A stretch of 26,573 nt of DNA, taken from assembly GCA_025454565.1 (NCBI GenBank), contig JALOOE010000001.1:1-26573 (forward strand), in the 5' to 3' direction. Origin of the DNA: Anaerolineae bacterium. GTDB taxonomy: Bacteria; Chloroflexota; Anaerolineae; CG2-30-64-16. This document shows, piece by piece, positions 8,627 to 17,127 of this stretch (positions within the stretch are counted from its first letter, which is position 1; the number at the start of each line of letters is the position of its first letter). The position numbers and the translations under genes were made by a program. The notes beneath the pieces are model-generated. The model searched no databases. It had not been told where the DNA came from and worked only from the letters and a program-made list of their open reading frames with translations.

Positions 8627-9718
8627 CTATATCGTCTCTTCCAAAGCTGCGAGGGTTCGCTGCGCTACGTTGGCCCAGGTGAAGCGCTTGACGCGTTCCA
8701 GGCCGGCCTGACGGAGGTCATCGGCCAGCGCCGGCTCATCCGAGAGGCGTCGGATGGCGTCGGCAATCTCCCGGCAGCTTTCAGGATTGACCAACAGGGC
8801 GGCCGCGCCGGCGACTTCGGGCAGGCTGGTCGTAGCGCTGCACACAACCGGCGTGCCGCACGCCATGCTTTCCACAACTGGCAAACCGAAGCCCTCGTAC
8901 AGCGACGGATAGACGAAGACAGCCGCGCGACGATAAAAGGCGGGCAGATGAGCCTGTGGGACAAAACCTGTCAGAATAACGCCCGCGCGACGCGCCCGCT
9001 CCAGCAGATCCTCGCTTCCCCAGCGCGGCAATCCCGTCCATACCATAGCGAGAGGATATCCTTGCTGACGCAAGATCAGATATGCCTCCAACAAGCGCGT
9101 GAGGTTTTTGCGCGGGTGGATGTTCCCGATCGCAAACACATAGGGCGGACTCACGCCGTACTGGGCAAGGATGGCCAGGTCCACTTCCGGCGGGCCGTCA
9201 GGTACGAACTGGCGTCCGACGCCGCATTGGACAATCGCGGTTGGCTTTCGAGCGCGGGGATAGAAACGCCGCATTTCTTGACGGGTGAACTCTGAGTCTA
9301 CCATGACACATTCGGCTTTTTCGATTGCCATCCCCACCAGTATCCGCATGTAGATCGCGATCGCACGGGGGAAGTACTCAGGATGCGCCAAGAACGAGAC
9401 ATCATGCACCAAAACCGCCCCCCGGCACGGCAACACAGGGGGCAAAAAATAGGTGGAAAGATACCAATCCGGCTTCAGACGCCGTAGAGCAAACGTTTGC
9501 TGCCAGAGGAGGAACGGCAGACGGTGATAGGGGCCGACATTGATCGCCGGCCACGGGCTATCGGCGTCCCAGGGCATCGCCGCGCCGGTCGTCACCGTGA
9601 TCAAGCTCACCTGCGGACTATTCTCAGCCCCCGACCATCCTTCCAGGAGTCCCAGCAGATGGGTCTCGTTGCCGCCACGTTGTCGCCCGATCTCCGAGGC
9701 GTTAATCGCCAAGTGCAT
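8627..9718 (-). CDS. GT4-family (GT-B fold) glycosyltransferase
   Basis: This 363-aa cytoplasmic or membrane-associated enzyme is expected to move a sugar from a nucleotide donor to a growing glycan. The N-terminal domain includes the glycine-rich loop GRQRGGNETH (11-20) and VLVHDVSFLAHPEYF (102-116), a stretch common in mannosyltransferase-like GT4 proteins. The donor domain has FAIGNIHPRKNLTRLLEAY (195-213), with the conserved R203/K204, and YEGFGLPVVE, which holds the EX7E pair E275 and E283. I chose the ATG at 9718 because GAGGAG stands six bases upstream and the protein then begins MHLAINASEIG, typical for the family. An upstream ATG at 9748 would overlap the previous gene and add an unconserved tail. 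It follows the GT4 gene at 9729-11009 by 10 bases. Substrate unknown. Confidence 0.9.
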   Translation of the reverse strand: MHLAINASEIGRQRGGNETHLLGLLEGWSGAENSPQVSLITVTTGAAMPWDADSPWPAINVGPYHRLPFLLWQQTFALRRLKPDWYLSTYFLPPVLPCRGAVLVHDVSFLAHPEYFPRAIAIYMRILVGMAIEKAECVMVDSEFTRQEMRRFYPRARKPTAIVQCGVGRQFVPDGPPEVDLAILAQYGVSPPYVFAIGNIHPRKNLTRLLEAYLILRQQGYPLAMVWTGLPRWGSEDLLERARRAGVILTGFVPQAHLPAFYRRAAVFVYPSLYEGFGLPVVESMACGTPVVCSATTSLPEVAGAAALLVNPESCREIADAIRRLSDEPALADDLRQAGLERVKRFTWANVAQRTLAALEETI

Positions 9719-9728
9719 CGCGTGCTCC

Positions 9729-11009
9729 TCACTCGCGGCAGTCTGCAACCAATTGCTGGTAGAGATTACGCACCAGCGGGTACTTCACGTCCCAGGTATG
9801 CATGCGGTACACTTTTTCTGCTCCGTATGCGCCCATCTGATCCCGGCGAGCCGCGTCGGAGAGCAGGCCGGTGAGCACATCAGCTAATGCAGCGGCATCA
9901 CCGAAGGGCACCAACAGGCCATCGCGGCCGTCCTCGATCACATCCATGACGCCCCACGTCCGCGCGCCTATCACCGGCTTGTGGTAAAGCCAGGCCTCCA
10001 GATAGACGATCCCGAAGGAATCGGTGCGCGAGGGCATGGCGAACACGTCGGCCGCAGCGAGCAGATCGCGCTTCTCGGTGTCATCCACTGGGCCCAGCAC
10101 GTGCAGCCGCGCCCGGTCGGCCGGCGAGAGCTCGGCCAGATAGGCGCGGAACGGCTGGGTGATGGCGCCGGCCAGAACCAGGTCCACCACCTGCCCCCGT
10201 TGCCAAAGACGGCGCGCAGCCTCGACCAGTTGCATCGTACCCTTGTCGTAGGCCATGGAGGCCAGCGAGACGACCAGCGGCCCGCTGATCCCGTGGCGCA
10301 GCCGAAAGCGCGCGGCGTCACCGCCCAGCACCTCGGCCGGGGTGACGCCGGGGCCGGCGACCAACAGGCTCTCAGCCGGCACACCATGCGCCGCATAGAA
10401 GGCCGCCTCGGTGGGCGTCATGCAAACCGTCGCCGTGCTGGAGCGCACCAGATGGACCTGGTGGCGCATTGTGTAGAAGCTGCTGAGCGCATCGTTGGCG
10501 GGTTGCGGGCCAGCCCCCAGGTGAGTCAGCGGGTAGGCGATGAAGGGGATCGCGCGGCGTTGAGCGAAGCGCAACCCGGCTTCCATCACCGATTCCAGGC
10601 AGATGACCGTCCCGGCGACCAGATCGAACCGCTCTTCGGTCGTTGTCAGCCACCGCCATAGATCAGGCGACCATGGCGTAACGCGCGCCAAACGGTGCAG
10701 CGCTGCAACGGGAGCGAGGCACGTTTTGGAAAACAACCACAGCAAGCGGCGCACACCAGCATAGGCCACCGCGCCCAGGGGGAGCTGGCGAGCTGGAAAA
10801 CGCAGAATACGCACCCCGGCATGTTGGTCTAGCTGTTGCGAGATGTGCCGCCGCCTGCGATCCCAGAAGTAGTCCAGATCCAACGCATCGGTCGCGGCAA
10901 CCGTAACCTGATGACCCTCTGCGGCGAGGCGCGCAGAGATTTCGCCGATATAGGTTTCTGCGCCGCCGACGGCGGGCCAATAGCGTTGGATGACGTGTAG
11001 AATGCGCAT
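9729..11009 (-). CDS. GT4-family (GT-B fold) glycosyltransferase
   Basis: This 426-aa GT4 enzyme begins with MRILHVIQRYWPAVGGAETYI, the classic N-terminal nucleotide-binding strand followed by a GGAE loop (15-18). The donor-binding half includes SLASMAYDKGTMQLVEA (248-264), with K256, and PSRTDSFGIVYLEAW (326-340). Here the first acidic residue of the EX7E motif is Asp330 and the second is Glu338, a conservative variation. I chose the ATG at 11009 because a TTG six bases upstream gives an unusual start and the family normally begins MRIL. No strong ribosome binding site is visible. A well-formed promoter lies about 40 bases upstream, so this gene leads a two-gene GT4 unit with 8627-9718. Sugar specificity cannot be inferred. 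Confidence 0.9.
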   Translation of the reverse strand: MRILHVIQRYWPAVGGAETYIGEISARLAAEGHQVTVAATDALDLDYFWDRRRRHISQQLDQHAGVRILRFPARQLPLGAVAYAGVRRLLWLFSKTCLAPVAALHRLARVTPWSPDLWRWLTTTEERFDLVAGTVICLESVMEAGLRFAQRRAIPFIAYPLTHLGAGPQPANDALSSFYTMRHQVHLVRSSTATVCMTPTEAAFYAAHGVPAESLLVAGPGVTPAEVLGGDAARFRLRHGISGPLVVSLASMAYDKGTMQLVEAARRLWQRGQVVDLVLAGAITQPFRAYLAELSPADRARLHVLGPVDDTEKRDLLAAADVFAMPSRTDSFGIVYLEAWLYHKPVIGARTWGVMDVIEDGRDGLLVPFGDAAALADVLTGLLSDAARRDQMGAYGAEKVYRMHTWDVKYPLVRNLYQQLVADCRE

Positions 11010-11048
11010 GAGCAAATCGGTGTCGAGCGTGGATCAGGCTCGGCACCG

Positions 11049-11077
11049 AGTATAGCACGGGGGAGTGGGTTCGGCAA
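11049..11077 (-). promoter_or_regulatory. Sigma70-type promoter with extended -10 for the GT4 pair
   Basis: On the minus strand, TTGCCG (11077-11072) and TATACT (11054-11049) are separated by exactly 17 bases, and TG precedes the -10 box in the extended position. The -10 box matches the consensus at five of six positions and the -35 box at four. The expected start point near 11042 gives a leader of about 33 nt before the ATG at 11009. This is the best promoter I see in the window. Confidence 0.65.
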
Positions 11078-11115
11078 TCGCGGAGGCGAGAGATTTGGTT
11101 GGATTATTAGCATTG

Positions 11116-11158
11116 CCCCAACCCACACATGCATGAGTGATGCGGATGTGGATTGGGG
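11116..11158 (-). terminator. Long stem-loop, possible terminator of the FG-GAP gene
   Basis: Twelve-base arms at 11116-11127 and 11147-11158 pair. Inside them is a second stem, GCAT-GAGTG-ATGC (11131-11143), separated by three bases on each side. In RNA from the minus strand the one imperfect outer pair becomes a G-U wobble, whereas in plus-strand RNA it is a C-A mismatch. The structure therefore fits minus-strand transcripts. It lies about 95 bases after the FG-GAP stop and before the next promoter. No run of U follows, so it is not a textbook intrinsic terminator. Confidence 0.4.
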
Positions 11159-11252
11159 TGAGCCAACAGGCAGCCGCGGTTATCGTCCAGAGATAGCGGA
11201 CTGATCTTCTTTTTCAAGCCAACATCGGGCGCAAACGCTATTCCCGCCGACC

Positions 11253-14195
11253 TTACTTCTTGATCAGAGGCAAATAGGCTGACTGCACCTTTTGAACGAT
11301 CTTCACTTGTACAGGGATCGTGATAGTCGGATATTCGCCGGATTGACTAGAGAATGTAATCTTACCCGAATGGATGCCCAGACCCAATCCACTCGTCTTG
11401 ACGCCGATCTGAGCGTGTGCCGGTGTCGCGCCAGAATTTGGCGTCACGCTTATCCAGGGCTGATCTGCAACAGCTTGCCAGCCCGACACCTTGCTATCGG
11501 TAGTGCCCACGTTGATAGTGACAGTCTGGTCCCGATTGATCGTGGTCAGGAATGAAAGCTGTGTTGGTTGGACATCCATAGCCTTGACCAAGCGACCATC
11601 TGCGACCACGAGCGCACCCGCGATATCCTGTCCCGGCCAAGTTGGTGGTCGGTTTATGGTAACCGGCGCGGCCGTACCGCCGGCATGAATGCCACCTTCT
11701 TTGTCCAGCAGATAGTAACCCCGACCATCTTCCGTCAGGTCGAAATCTCGCGCCCAGTCTTCGTTCATGTGGAGGGGGTAATTCGCCGCCAAAGGTGTTG
11801 CTGTCCCGATAGTCCAGAGACGACCATACGTGTCAAGGATGTAAGCGCCCTTGTTGTCGGCAGTGAGCCGGATGCGCTGGGCGATCGGCTGACCGAATGG
11901 CGCCAGTCCAGGTGTTAGGGGTTGTGCATTGCCTCCCGTGTAGATATGGCCGTAGGCATCAAGCATGTAGACACCGCTTCCACTCTTCGTGAAAGCAGCC
12001 GATCTCACAATCGGGCTGCTCTGCGCCGGAGGCAAGGGCGAGGGAAGCAGCGCGCCACTGCTCGGATAGAAATGGCCGTACTTATTCAGTAGAACGTAGC
12101 TGGCCGTCTGCGGGAACATGATGAGCTGTTGATAGGAACCACTCGGATCCCAAGGGTGGTCGGCCACACCGACGCGCTCGGCTTGTCCCGCGAACCATAC
12201 GGAACCATAGGCGTCCAGTAATATGTAGCCACCAGGGCGCTGTGGGCTATACCCCAAGCTTTCGCCGGCCCACCAATTCTCAAAGCCAGCGGGCGGGGTA
12301 ATCGGCGCGGCGATACCCACCGCATAAACGCCGCGATTCGTCGATTCTCTGGATGTGTTCAAGACATAGAGGGCAGGCTCGCTGCTCGTCTTGACCCATG
12401 CTGCGACGGTGAAACCGAATGGCTTGCCAGCGGCATCTACCATGCGCCACTGAGTTCTGTAGAATCCCGGCGTCTGTGGCGCACGCAGCGCCACAGAGAA
12501 CGATTTGCTCTGGCCCGCAGCAATAGCCTCACCCGCTGCAAGCTCAACTTGGGTGACGGCCGCCAACGGATCATTGGACAGAGGCACCAGGCGATGGCCC
12601 GCGGCCTTGGTCCAGGTCTCACTGCCGGTATTCAGCATCGTCACTACAGCCTGGACGGTGCTTCCTGCGGCCATCACCGTTGGGATATCATTCTTAGTCA
12701 CCTCGGCGTTTTTGGCGCGCGTCGGCTCATAGGTTGCGGAATGCCGTGCTCCTTGACGCCACATGCGCCAGGGGCTGCTGGTATCGCGGACGCCCGTCCG
12801 CCAAACAGCAACGTAGGCGCGACCGCCACCAGCCGTTGAGCCGCCGGCACGGATGACCTCGCTATTGCCGTCACGATCCAGGTCCACCACGGCAGGCATA
12901 TTATTAGGTCCGACGCCGTAAGGCATCCCCATCACCGGCTTGGCGGTTGGCGTGGCGATCTCGATATGGGTGAGAACACCGCCGTTACCGTCGATCACCA
13001 TCACATCTCCGGCGACCGAAATGAATACTTCCGGCAGAGTATCGGCATCGAAATTGCCTAGCACGGGGGACGAGAAGGCCAGAGGCCCCGTCGATGCGTA
13101 GCGATTGCGGGCCTGTACCGGCCAACCCGGCAGAACTGAGCCATTCCCTCTGATGGCATAGACTTTGCCGCCCTGGGTGCCGACCACAACGTCGGCGGAG
13201 CCATCGCCGTTGATATCGCCGATAGTGGGCGAGCTAAGCACGAAGTCGTCGGTAGGCACGGGCCACCCTGGCAGCGCCCTGCCCAAACGATCGAAGGCGA
13301 AGACCGCCCTGGCAGGCTGCGTGCCAAACGGATAGTTGCCGCTCCCCACGACAATGTCCAGCCAGCCATCACCGTCCAGATCGCCGATGGCTGGTGATGA
13401 GAACATCGCCTGATCAATCAAGATGGGATAGCCCGGTATTTCTTCGCCCGTGTAGCGAAAAGCGTGCAAGAGACCGCCCTTCTGTCCCCAGCAATCCGAT
13501 CCGATGACGATTTCGAGATAGCCGTCTTTATCCAGATCGGCTAGCGCCGGCGACGCCCAGACCGTATCATCAACGTAGCGCGGCCAGCCAGTCAGTGGAG
13601 TGCCATCTGGACGCCACACATAGATGCGATGGTCAAACCCTCCAACGATGATTTCCATCTTGCCATCGCCGTCCAGATCGCCTACGGCAGGACTGCTCCA
13701 CACGCCATCAGTGAAGCCATTGAGGTTTGCTTCTCCCGTATTTTGGGGCCACCCCGCAACCAAGCGGCCATCATGGGTTAAGGCAAGCACACCGCCGTTA
13801 TGGCTCAAGGTATTGGTGTCTGTCCCCACGCCAACGACAACTTCAAGCCAGCCATCGTTATCCATGTCGGCGAGCGCCGGCGTGGAAGACACGACGATCT
13901 TGCCGGCCGGTCGGATTGCGCTGGCGTCCATTGCAGGGACGACATTATATTGCCACAGCACGGCGCCATTTGCCTTAACCGCGTAGATCCAGCCATCACG
14001 GCCGGCAAAGACAATCTCGTCTTTGCCGTCTCGATCCAGATCGCCCAACACAACCGAGGAATACTCGGCTGGCTCACCTGACAAAACTACGGGAAACCCC
14101 GGTAGCTGGGGGGGATTGTACCAGGGATCGGCGGTGGGCATCTGCGGCTGCAATAAGCCGGAAAGCAGTATGCCCAGTAATATCACTGCATACAT
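11253..14195 (-). CDS. Secreted FG-GAP/VCBS beta-propeller protein with NBR1-like Ig, second propeller and BACON-like domain
   Basis: This 980-aa exported protein opens with a short hydrophobic signal (MYAVILLGILLSGLL, 1-15). Eight FG-GAP/VCBS-type blades follow. Calcium-loop motifs of the DxDxDG kind start at 52, 110, 173, 220, 272, 327, 381 (degenerate) and 438, as in integrin-like propellers. Residues about 495-600 resemble an NBR1-type Ig domain (NTGSETW at 522-528). Six repeats with L(L)(D/N)xxG cores near 613, 661, 704, 746, 788 and 831 look like a second propeller. Residues about 874-967 resemble a BACON domain. The protein ends AYLPLIKK, a tail like those I associate with exported Chloroflexota proteins. 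The ATG at 14195 is chosen because AGGAG precedes it by about six bases and because it starts the signal peptide; the frame extends 61 codons further upstream without a signal. Likely role is surface adhesion or glycan binding (inferred). Confidence 0.85.
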   Translation of the reverse strand: MYAVILLGILLSGLLQPQMPTADPWYNPPQLPGFPVVLSGEPAEYSSVVLGDLDRDGKDEIVFAGRDGWIYAVKANGAVLWQYNVVPAMDASAIRPAGKIVVSSTPALADMDNDGWLEVVVGVGTDTNTLSHNGGVLALTHDGRLVAGWPQNTGEANLNGFTDGVWSSPAVGDLDGDGKMEIIVGGFDHRIYVWRPDGTPLTGWPRYVDDTVWASPALADLDKDGYLEIVIGSDCWGQKGGLLHAFRYTGEEIPGYPILIDQAMFSSPAIGDLDGDGWLDIVVGSGNYPFGTQPARAVFAFDRLGRALPGWPVPTDDFVLSSPTIGDINGDGSADVVVGTQGGKVYAIRGNGSVLPGWPVQARNRYASTGPLAFSSPVLGNFDADTLPEVFISVAGDVMVIDGNGGVLTHIEIATPTAKPVMGMPYGVGPNNMPAVVDLDRDGNSEVIRAGGSTAGGGRAYVAVWRTGVRDTSSPWRMWRQGARHSATYEPTRAKNAEVTKNDIPTVMAAGSTVQAVVTMLNTGSETWTKAAGHRLVPLSNDPLAAVTQVELAAGEAIAAGQSKSFSVALRAPQTPGFYRTQWRMVDAAGKPFGFTVAAWVKTSSEPALYVLNTSRESTNRGVYAVGIAAPITPPAGFENWWAGESLGYSPQRPGGYILLDAYGSVWFAGQAERVGVADHPWDPSGSYQQLIMFPQTASYVLLNKYGHFYPSSGALLPSPLPPAQSSPIVRSAAFTKSGSGVYMLDAYGHIYTGGNAQPLTPGLAPFGQPIAQRIRLTADNKGAYILDTYGRLWTIGTATPLAANYPLHMNEDWARDFDLTEDGRGYYLLDKEGGIHAGGTAAPVTINRPPTWPGQDIAGALVVADGRLVKAMDVQPTQLSFLTTINRDQTVTINVGTTDSKVSGWQAVADQPWISVTPNSGATPAHAQIGVKTSGLGLGIHSGKITFSSQSGEYPTITIPVQVKIVQKVQSAYLPLIKK

Positions 14196-14532
14196 TGAAA
14201 TCTCCTGACTCAAAAGTTTGCGAGACAAGCCGGACCCGCTGCGGGTAGTGCACCCAATGAAGACGGACTGCCGGTGGCAATGAACTAGAGTGCGCAGTCC
14301 TCCCAGGCGGCCGACAGCGGCGGTATGGCTTGCTCGCGAACAATACAGAGACGAGGTGCAAGAACTGGCTGCGCTCAACTACAGGAATGAACCCCAGACT
14401 CAGGGTATACCAGCGCGCCAGCCCGCGCAAGACCCTCGCGTATAGAAATGGGTTAAAGCTCTATTATGGTTCTCTAAGATTTCGGATCGTATGACGATTC
14501 TTAACCATGACCGATCTTGTTCAGCGACTGCC
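14196..14532. other. Intergenic region upstream of the FG-GAP gene
   Basis: This 337-bp gap separates the long glycan operon from the FG-GAP gene. Seen on the minus strand, it holds an inverted repeat ATCGT-CAT-ACGAT (14486-14498) soon after the operon's last stop and then an A/T-richer stretch. A weak extended -10 element, TGgTATACC, lies at 14404-14409 with TTGCGC 15 bases further upstream. A 13-bp inverted repeat ACCCG-CTG-CGGGT (14234-14246) lies about 40 bases before the start codon and could be an operator. The ribosome binding site is just before 14195. No gene is evident; an upstream extension of the FG-GAP frame crosses here but lacks coding features. Confidence 0.5.
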
Positions 14533-16716
14533 TCAAGGTTGGGGCGGGATCGGTCCCGCGACATCGTAGATGCTGATGCTTGGGTCGCGGTATACCTGGT
14601 TCAACCAACTCCGCATGGAAGCCAGTTGCGGATCATCGAGAGGTACCGGCGCGCCTCCGAAGGGGTTGCGCACCGTTACCAACGTGCCCACATGGTTGCG
14701 TGCCATGCAGTTTGCCACAGCGGCAGAAGAGTTCTGGGGGCACAAAATAACGGGATTACGAAAATCGGGGCCATACCAGAAATAGGGCACTTGCCAACCC
14801 ACCACGGCCAACGTCTGCTGCCCTTTGGTCGCAATGTGCCGCAAGGCGGCCGGATATTGCGGATCGAAGAAGCCTGCGTAGACACGATCACGCCGCACCA
14901 GCCTGTTGTTTTTCAGGGTTACAGACACACCGAGGATGGTACATAAAACTGCGAGAGCGGCGAAACCCCAAGCGATCTGCGGGCGAATGCGCTGGCGTCT
15001 CGTAGGATCACCTGCGGACACAGTTGGAGGCGTCATGATTGTTTCGACACCTCGTGTCTCATCGACTACGCGTCGGCGCCAGCGCACTTCGACCGCACTG
15101 ACCACGATCAGCGCCAGACAGAGGAGCAGGCCCATACGGATCGTCGATGCCCCGTCCAGCGTTGCGAATCGGCTCAGTAAATCGATCATCCGTGTCAGTG
15201 CGGCGACAAAAGGCATCAACACTATCAGTGCGACGAGGGCCTTCATTGCCAACGTGACCGGCATGCGATCGACAGAAGCTAAAAGCCAGGCGAGTAGCAC
15301 GCCAGCGAGCCCCCAGGTGACAAAACCATAACGAATCGGGCTGTAGGCGTCGCGGAGCTGGTTCAGCGTATGCGGCACGTTCTCCACAAGAAGCGGCGTC
15401 ACTGCGAGCAATGCGATGCTGCCAAGACTCAAGAAGATGTACAGTCCAATCTCGCGCCGCGGGGCTGGCCAGCGTGGCGACAAAAGCCCTGCCACCCACA
15501 TCAAACCGGCCAGTGCGATTGTGGGCAGCGTCAACGCTGTGAGCAAGCCATTCCTCTCCAGCGCGGTCCAGAAGAGTCGAAGAGCCTCGCCATCGCGGAT
15601 ATGGCCTAGCAACGTCGTATCTTGGATGCGGTTGCCCATGAAAAGCTCTTGTCCGGGAAGCAGTATCGTGCCCGCAAATTGGATGCGCAACGGCGTGAAT
15701 GGATTACCGGCGATGCTCCAGTTGCGCACGTACCAAAAACCGCCCAACAAGCCTGCAATCACGACCATCAACAGCAAATGTCGCAGGGTCTGACCGAAGT
15801 GCTGACGTCGAACGACGAGGAGCAGATAGGCGACCATCAGGAGCGCTGCATAGTAGATGCCGTTGTACTTTACACCGATGATCAGCCCCATCGCCAAGCC
15901 GGTGAGTACGAGACTGCCCACAAGCTGTGCGCGATCGTAGACCAGGAGCATGCTGGCTGCGCCCAGAAAAAGCGCCGTGAGTACGACGTCGTTATTCTGA
16001 CTCGTCAGTTGGAAATGGAGCGCTCGGATGCCGAGGAAGAAGAGCGCAGCATAGATGCCCCAGGCAATACTGAGCCCCGCCCGTCGGGCGAGGGCATATA
16101 AGGATGTCACCGCAAGCATCAGGAAGGGCCAGTTCTGCAGACTGATAAACAGATCATTGCGGAAGGGAGCCAGCAGCCAAAACACGAACAACTCTGACGT
16201 GCCAGGGTAGAACCAGAAAGGCTGACGGGTAGCGGACAGATTCCCGGTTTGCAGCCATGTAACGGCGAACGGCAGGTGATATCCCAGATCATCGCCGTTC
16301 AGCGGCGGCTGCGCCAACGCGGCGTAGAGTTCAGCAATCAGAGCGATCCCAACGATGCAAAGCAGAGCGATGGGAAACACCCCTGCCTGTGTGCGCAGTG
16401 TACCGAACCAGTGTGCGGGATTGCGGGCAGGCAGAGTGAGCGGCCCCGTACGGCGTAGCAGAATCAGCAAACATGCAGCGACAAGCGTTGTGCTGATAAC
16501 CAGGCTTTCGTAGCCGAGGCGACCCAGCGCACCCAAAAGAATTGCGCAACCAGCAAGCAGGCTGACAAAGAACAGCAAGGCGCCGACGACCAACTCGGAC
16601 CAACCCAACTTACGCCTGCCGAATCTGTGAACAACGAGCAACGAAGCCAGCGCCAGGAAACTATTGACCGCAACAAAGACCACGAGCTGGCCGATAAAAA
16701 CCCCGTTGGTTCTCAT
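14533..16716 (-). CDS. PMT/GT39-like integral membrane glycosyltransferase
   Basis: This 727-aa polytopic protein contains NGDDLGYHLPFAVTWLQTG, in which D142-D143 and H147 occupy the first outer loop as expected for the catalytic region of PMT-like enzymes. FWFYPGTSELF, SQNNDVVLTALFLGA and VKYNGIYYAALL are further conserved-looking loop and helix elements. The last 125 residues or so form a soluble domain without the beta-sandwich module seen in the other PMT proteins here. The ATG at 16716 overlaps the stop of the upstream frame as ATGA and has AGGAAG directly before it. A TTG ten codons earlier has no ribosome binding site. It is the last gene of the long operon. Function is inferred as outer-face sugar transfer from a polyprenyl-phosphate donor. 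Confidence 0.78.
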   Translation of the reverse strand: MRTNGVFIGQLVVFVAVNSFLALASLLVVHRFGRRKLGWSELVVGALLFFVSLLAGCAILLGALGRLGYESLVISTTLVAACLLILLRRTGPLTLPARNPAHWFGTLRTQAGVFPIALLCIVGIALIAELYAALAQPPLNGDDLGYHLPFAVTWLQTGNLSATRQPFWFYPGTSELFVFWLLAPFRNDLFISLQNWPFLMLAVTSLYALARRAGLSIAWGIYAALFFLGIRALHFQLTSQNNDVVLTALFLGAASMLLVYDRAQLVGSLVLTGLAMGLIIGVKYNGIYYAALLMVAYLLLVVRRQHFGQTLRHLLLMVVIAGLLGGFWYVRNWSIAGNPFTPLRIQFAGTILLPGQELFMGNRIQDTTLLGHIRDGEALRLFWTALERNGLLTALTLPTIALAGLMWVAGLLSPRWPAPRREIGLYIFLSLGSIALLAVTPLLVENVPHTLNQLRDAYSPIRYGFVTWGLAGVLLAWLLASVDRMPVTLAMKALVALIVLMPFVAALTRMIDLLSRFATLDGASTIRMGLLLCLALIVVSAVEVRWRRRVVDETRGVETIMTPPTVSAGDPTRRQRIRPQIAWGFAALAVLCTILGVSVTLKNNRLVRRDRVYAGFFDPQYPAALRHIATKGQQTLAVVGWQVPYFWYGPDFRNPVILCPQNSSAAVANCMARNHVGTLVTVRNPFGGAPVPLDDPQLASMRSWLNQVYRDPSISIYDVAGPIPPQP

Positions 16717-17107
16717 AGCTTCCTGGCTGCCTGTATGCGATCCCAAACTCGAATACGCCAGGGCGTCCAGATGGCGGGAGCAAACGTCATGTTCGAACCT
16801 GCTAAATCCATAAATGCCGAGCGGCCAGAGCGATCGCTGTTCTTGAGCGCAAACTGAACCTGGTTAAGAAACGGTTCGATGTGCCTCAGCATCCAGGGGT
16901 CATTCTCCGGAAAGAGGCCTGTATAGTTCGTACCAATGGTCACACTTAAAGAATAACGTCAAAGGCGTCGTCAGGATACGGAAACCCCCGAATTCTCCTC
17001 GAAAACAACCGCGCAATTCGGGCAACTGCAACAGCGGATGACCACCACATACGAGAGAGGCGAACCTGGGCGTCGCCGGTCAGCACAACCACACCTCGGT
17101 TGATGGC
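16713..17107 (-). pseudogene. Frameshifted or decayed gene remnant between a GT4 and a PMT gene
   Basis: Two open frames follow one another in the gap between the genes ending at 17128 and starting at 16716. The first (17107-16946) ends in GFPYPDDAFDVIL then TAA. The second, open from 16958 and with a GTG at 16943, runs 76 codons from VTIGTNYTG to WDRIQAARKL and stops at 16713. A two-base skip at the TAA would join them as FDVILSVTIG. The second frame ends in ATGA overlapping the next start and also carries that gene's ribosome binding site, as a real operon gene would. The family is not recognised. The FPYPDDAFDVIL stretch is reminiscent of SAM-methyltransferases, but no SAM-binding glycine motif is present. 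It could also be a genuine small gene starting at 16943, or a sequencing error. Confidence 0.4.
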
Positions 17108-17127
17108 TTATCCTGGGTCGCCGGGCA

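Noticed and set aside
14196..14378. 61-codon upstream extension of the FG-GAP protein
   Set aside because: The extension has no signal peptide or conserved feature, whereas the ATG at 14195 has AGGAG and starts directly with a signal sequence.
16946..17107. SAM-dependent methyltransferase identity for the remnant, based on FPYPDDAFDVIL
   Set aside because: Only one motif-like stretch is present. The glycine-rich SAM-binding motif is missing, and the rest of the peptide does not resemble the family.
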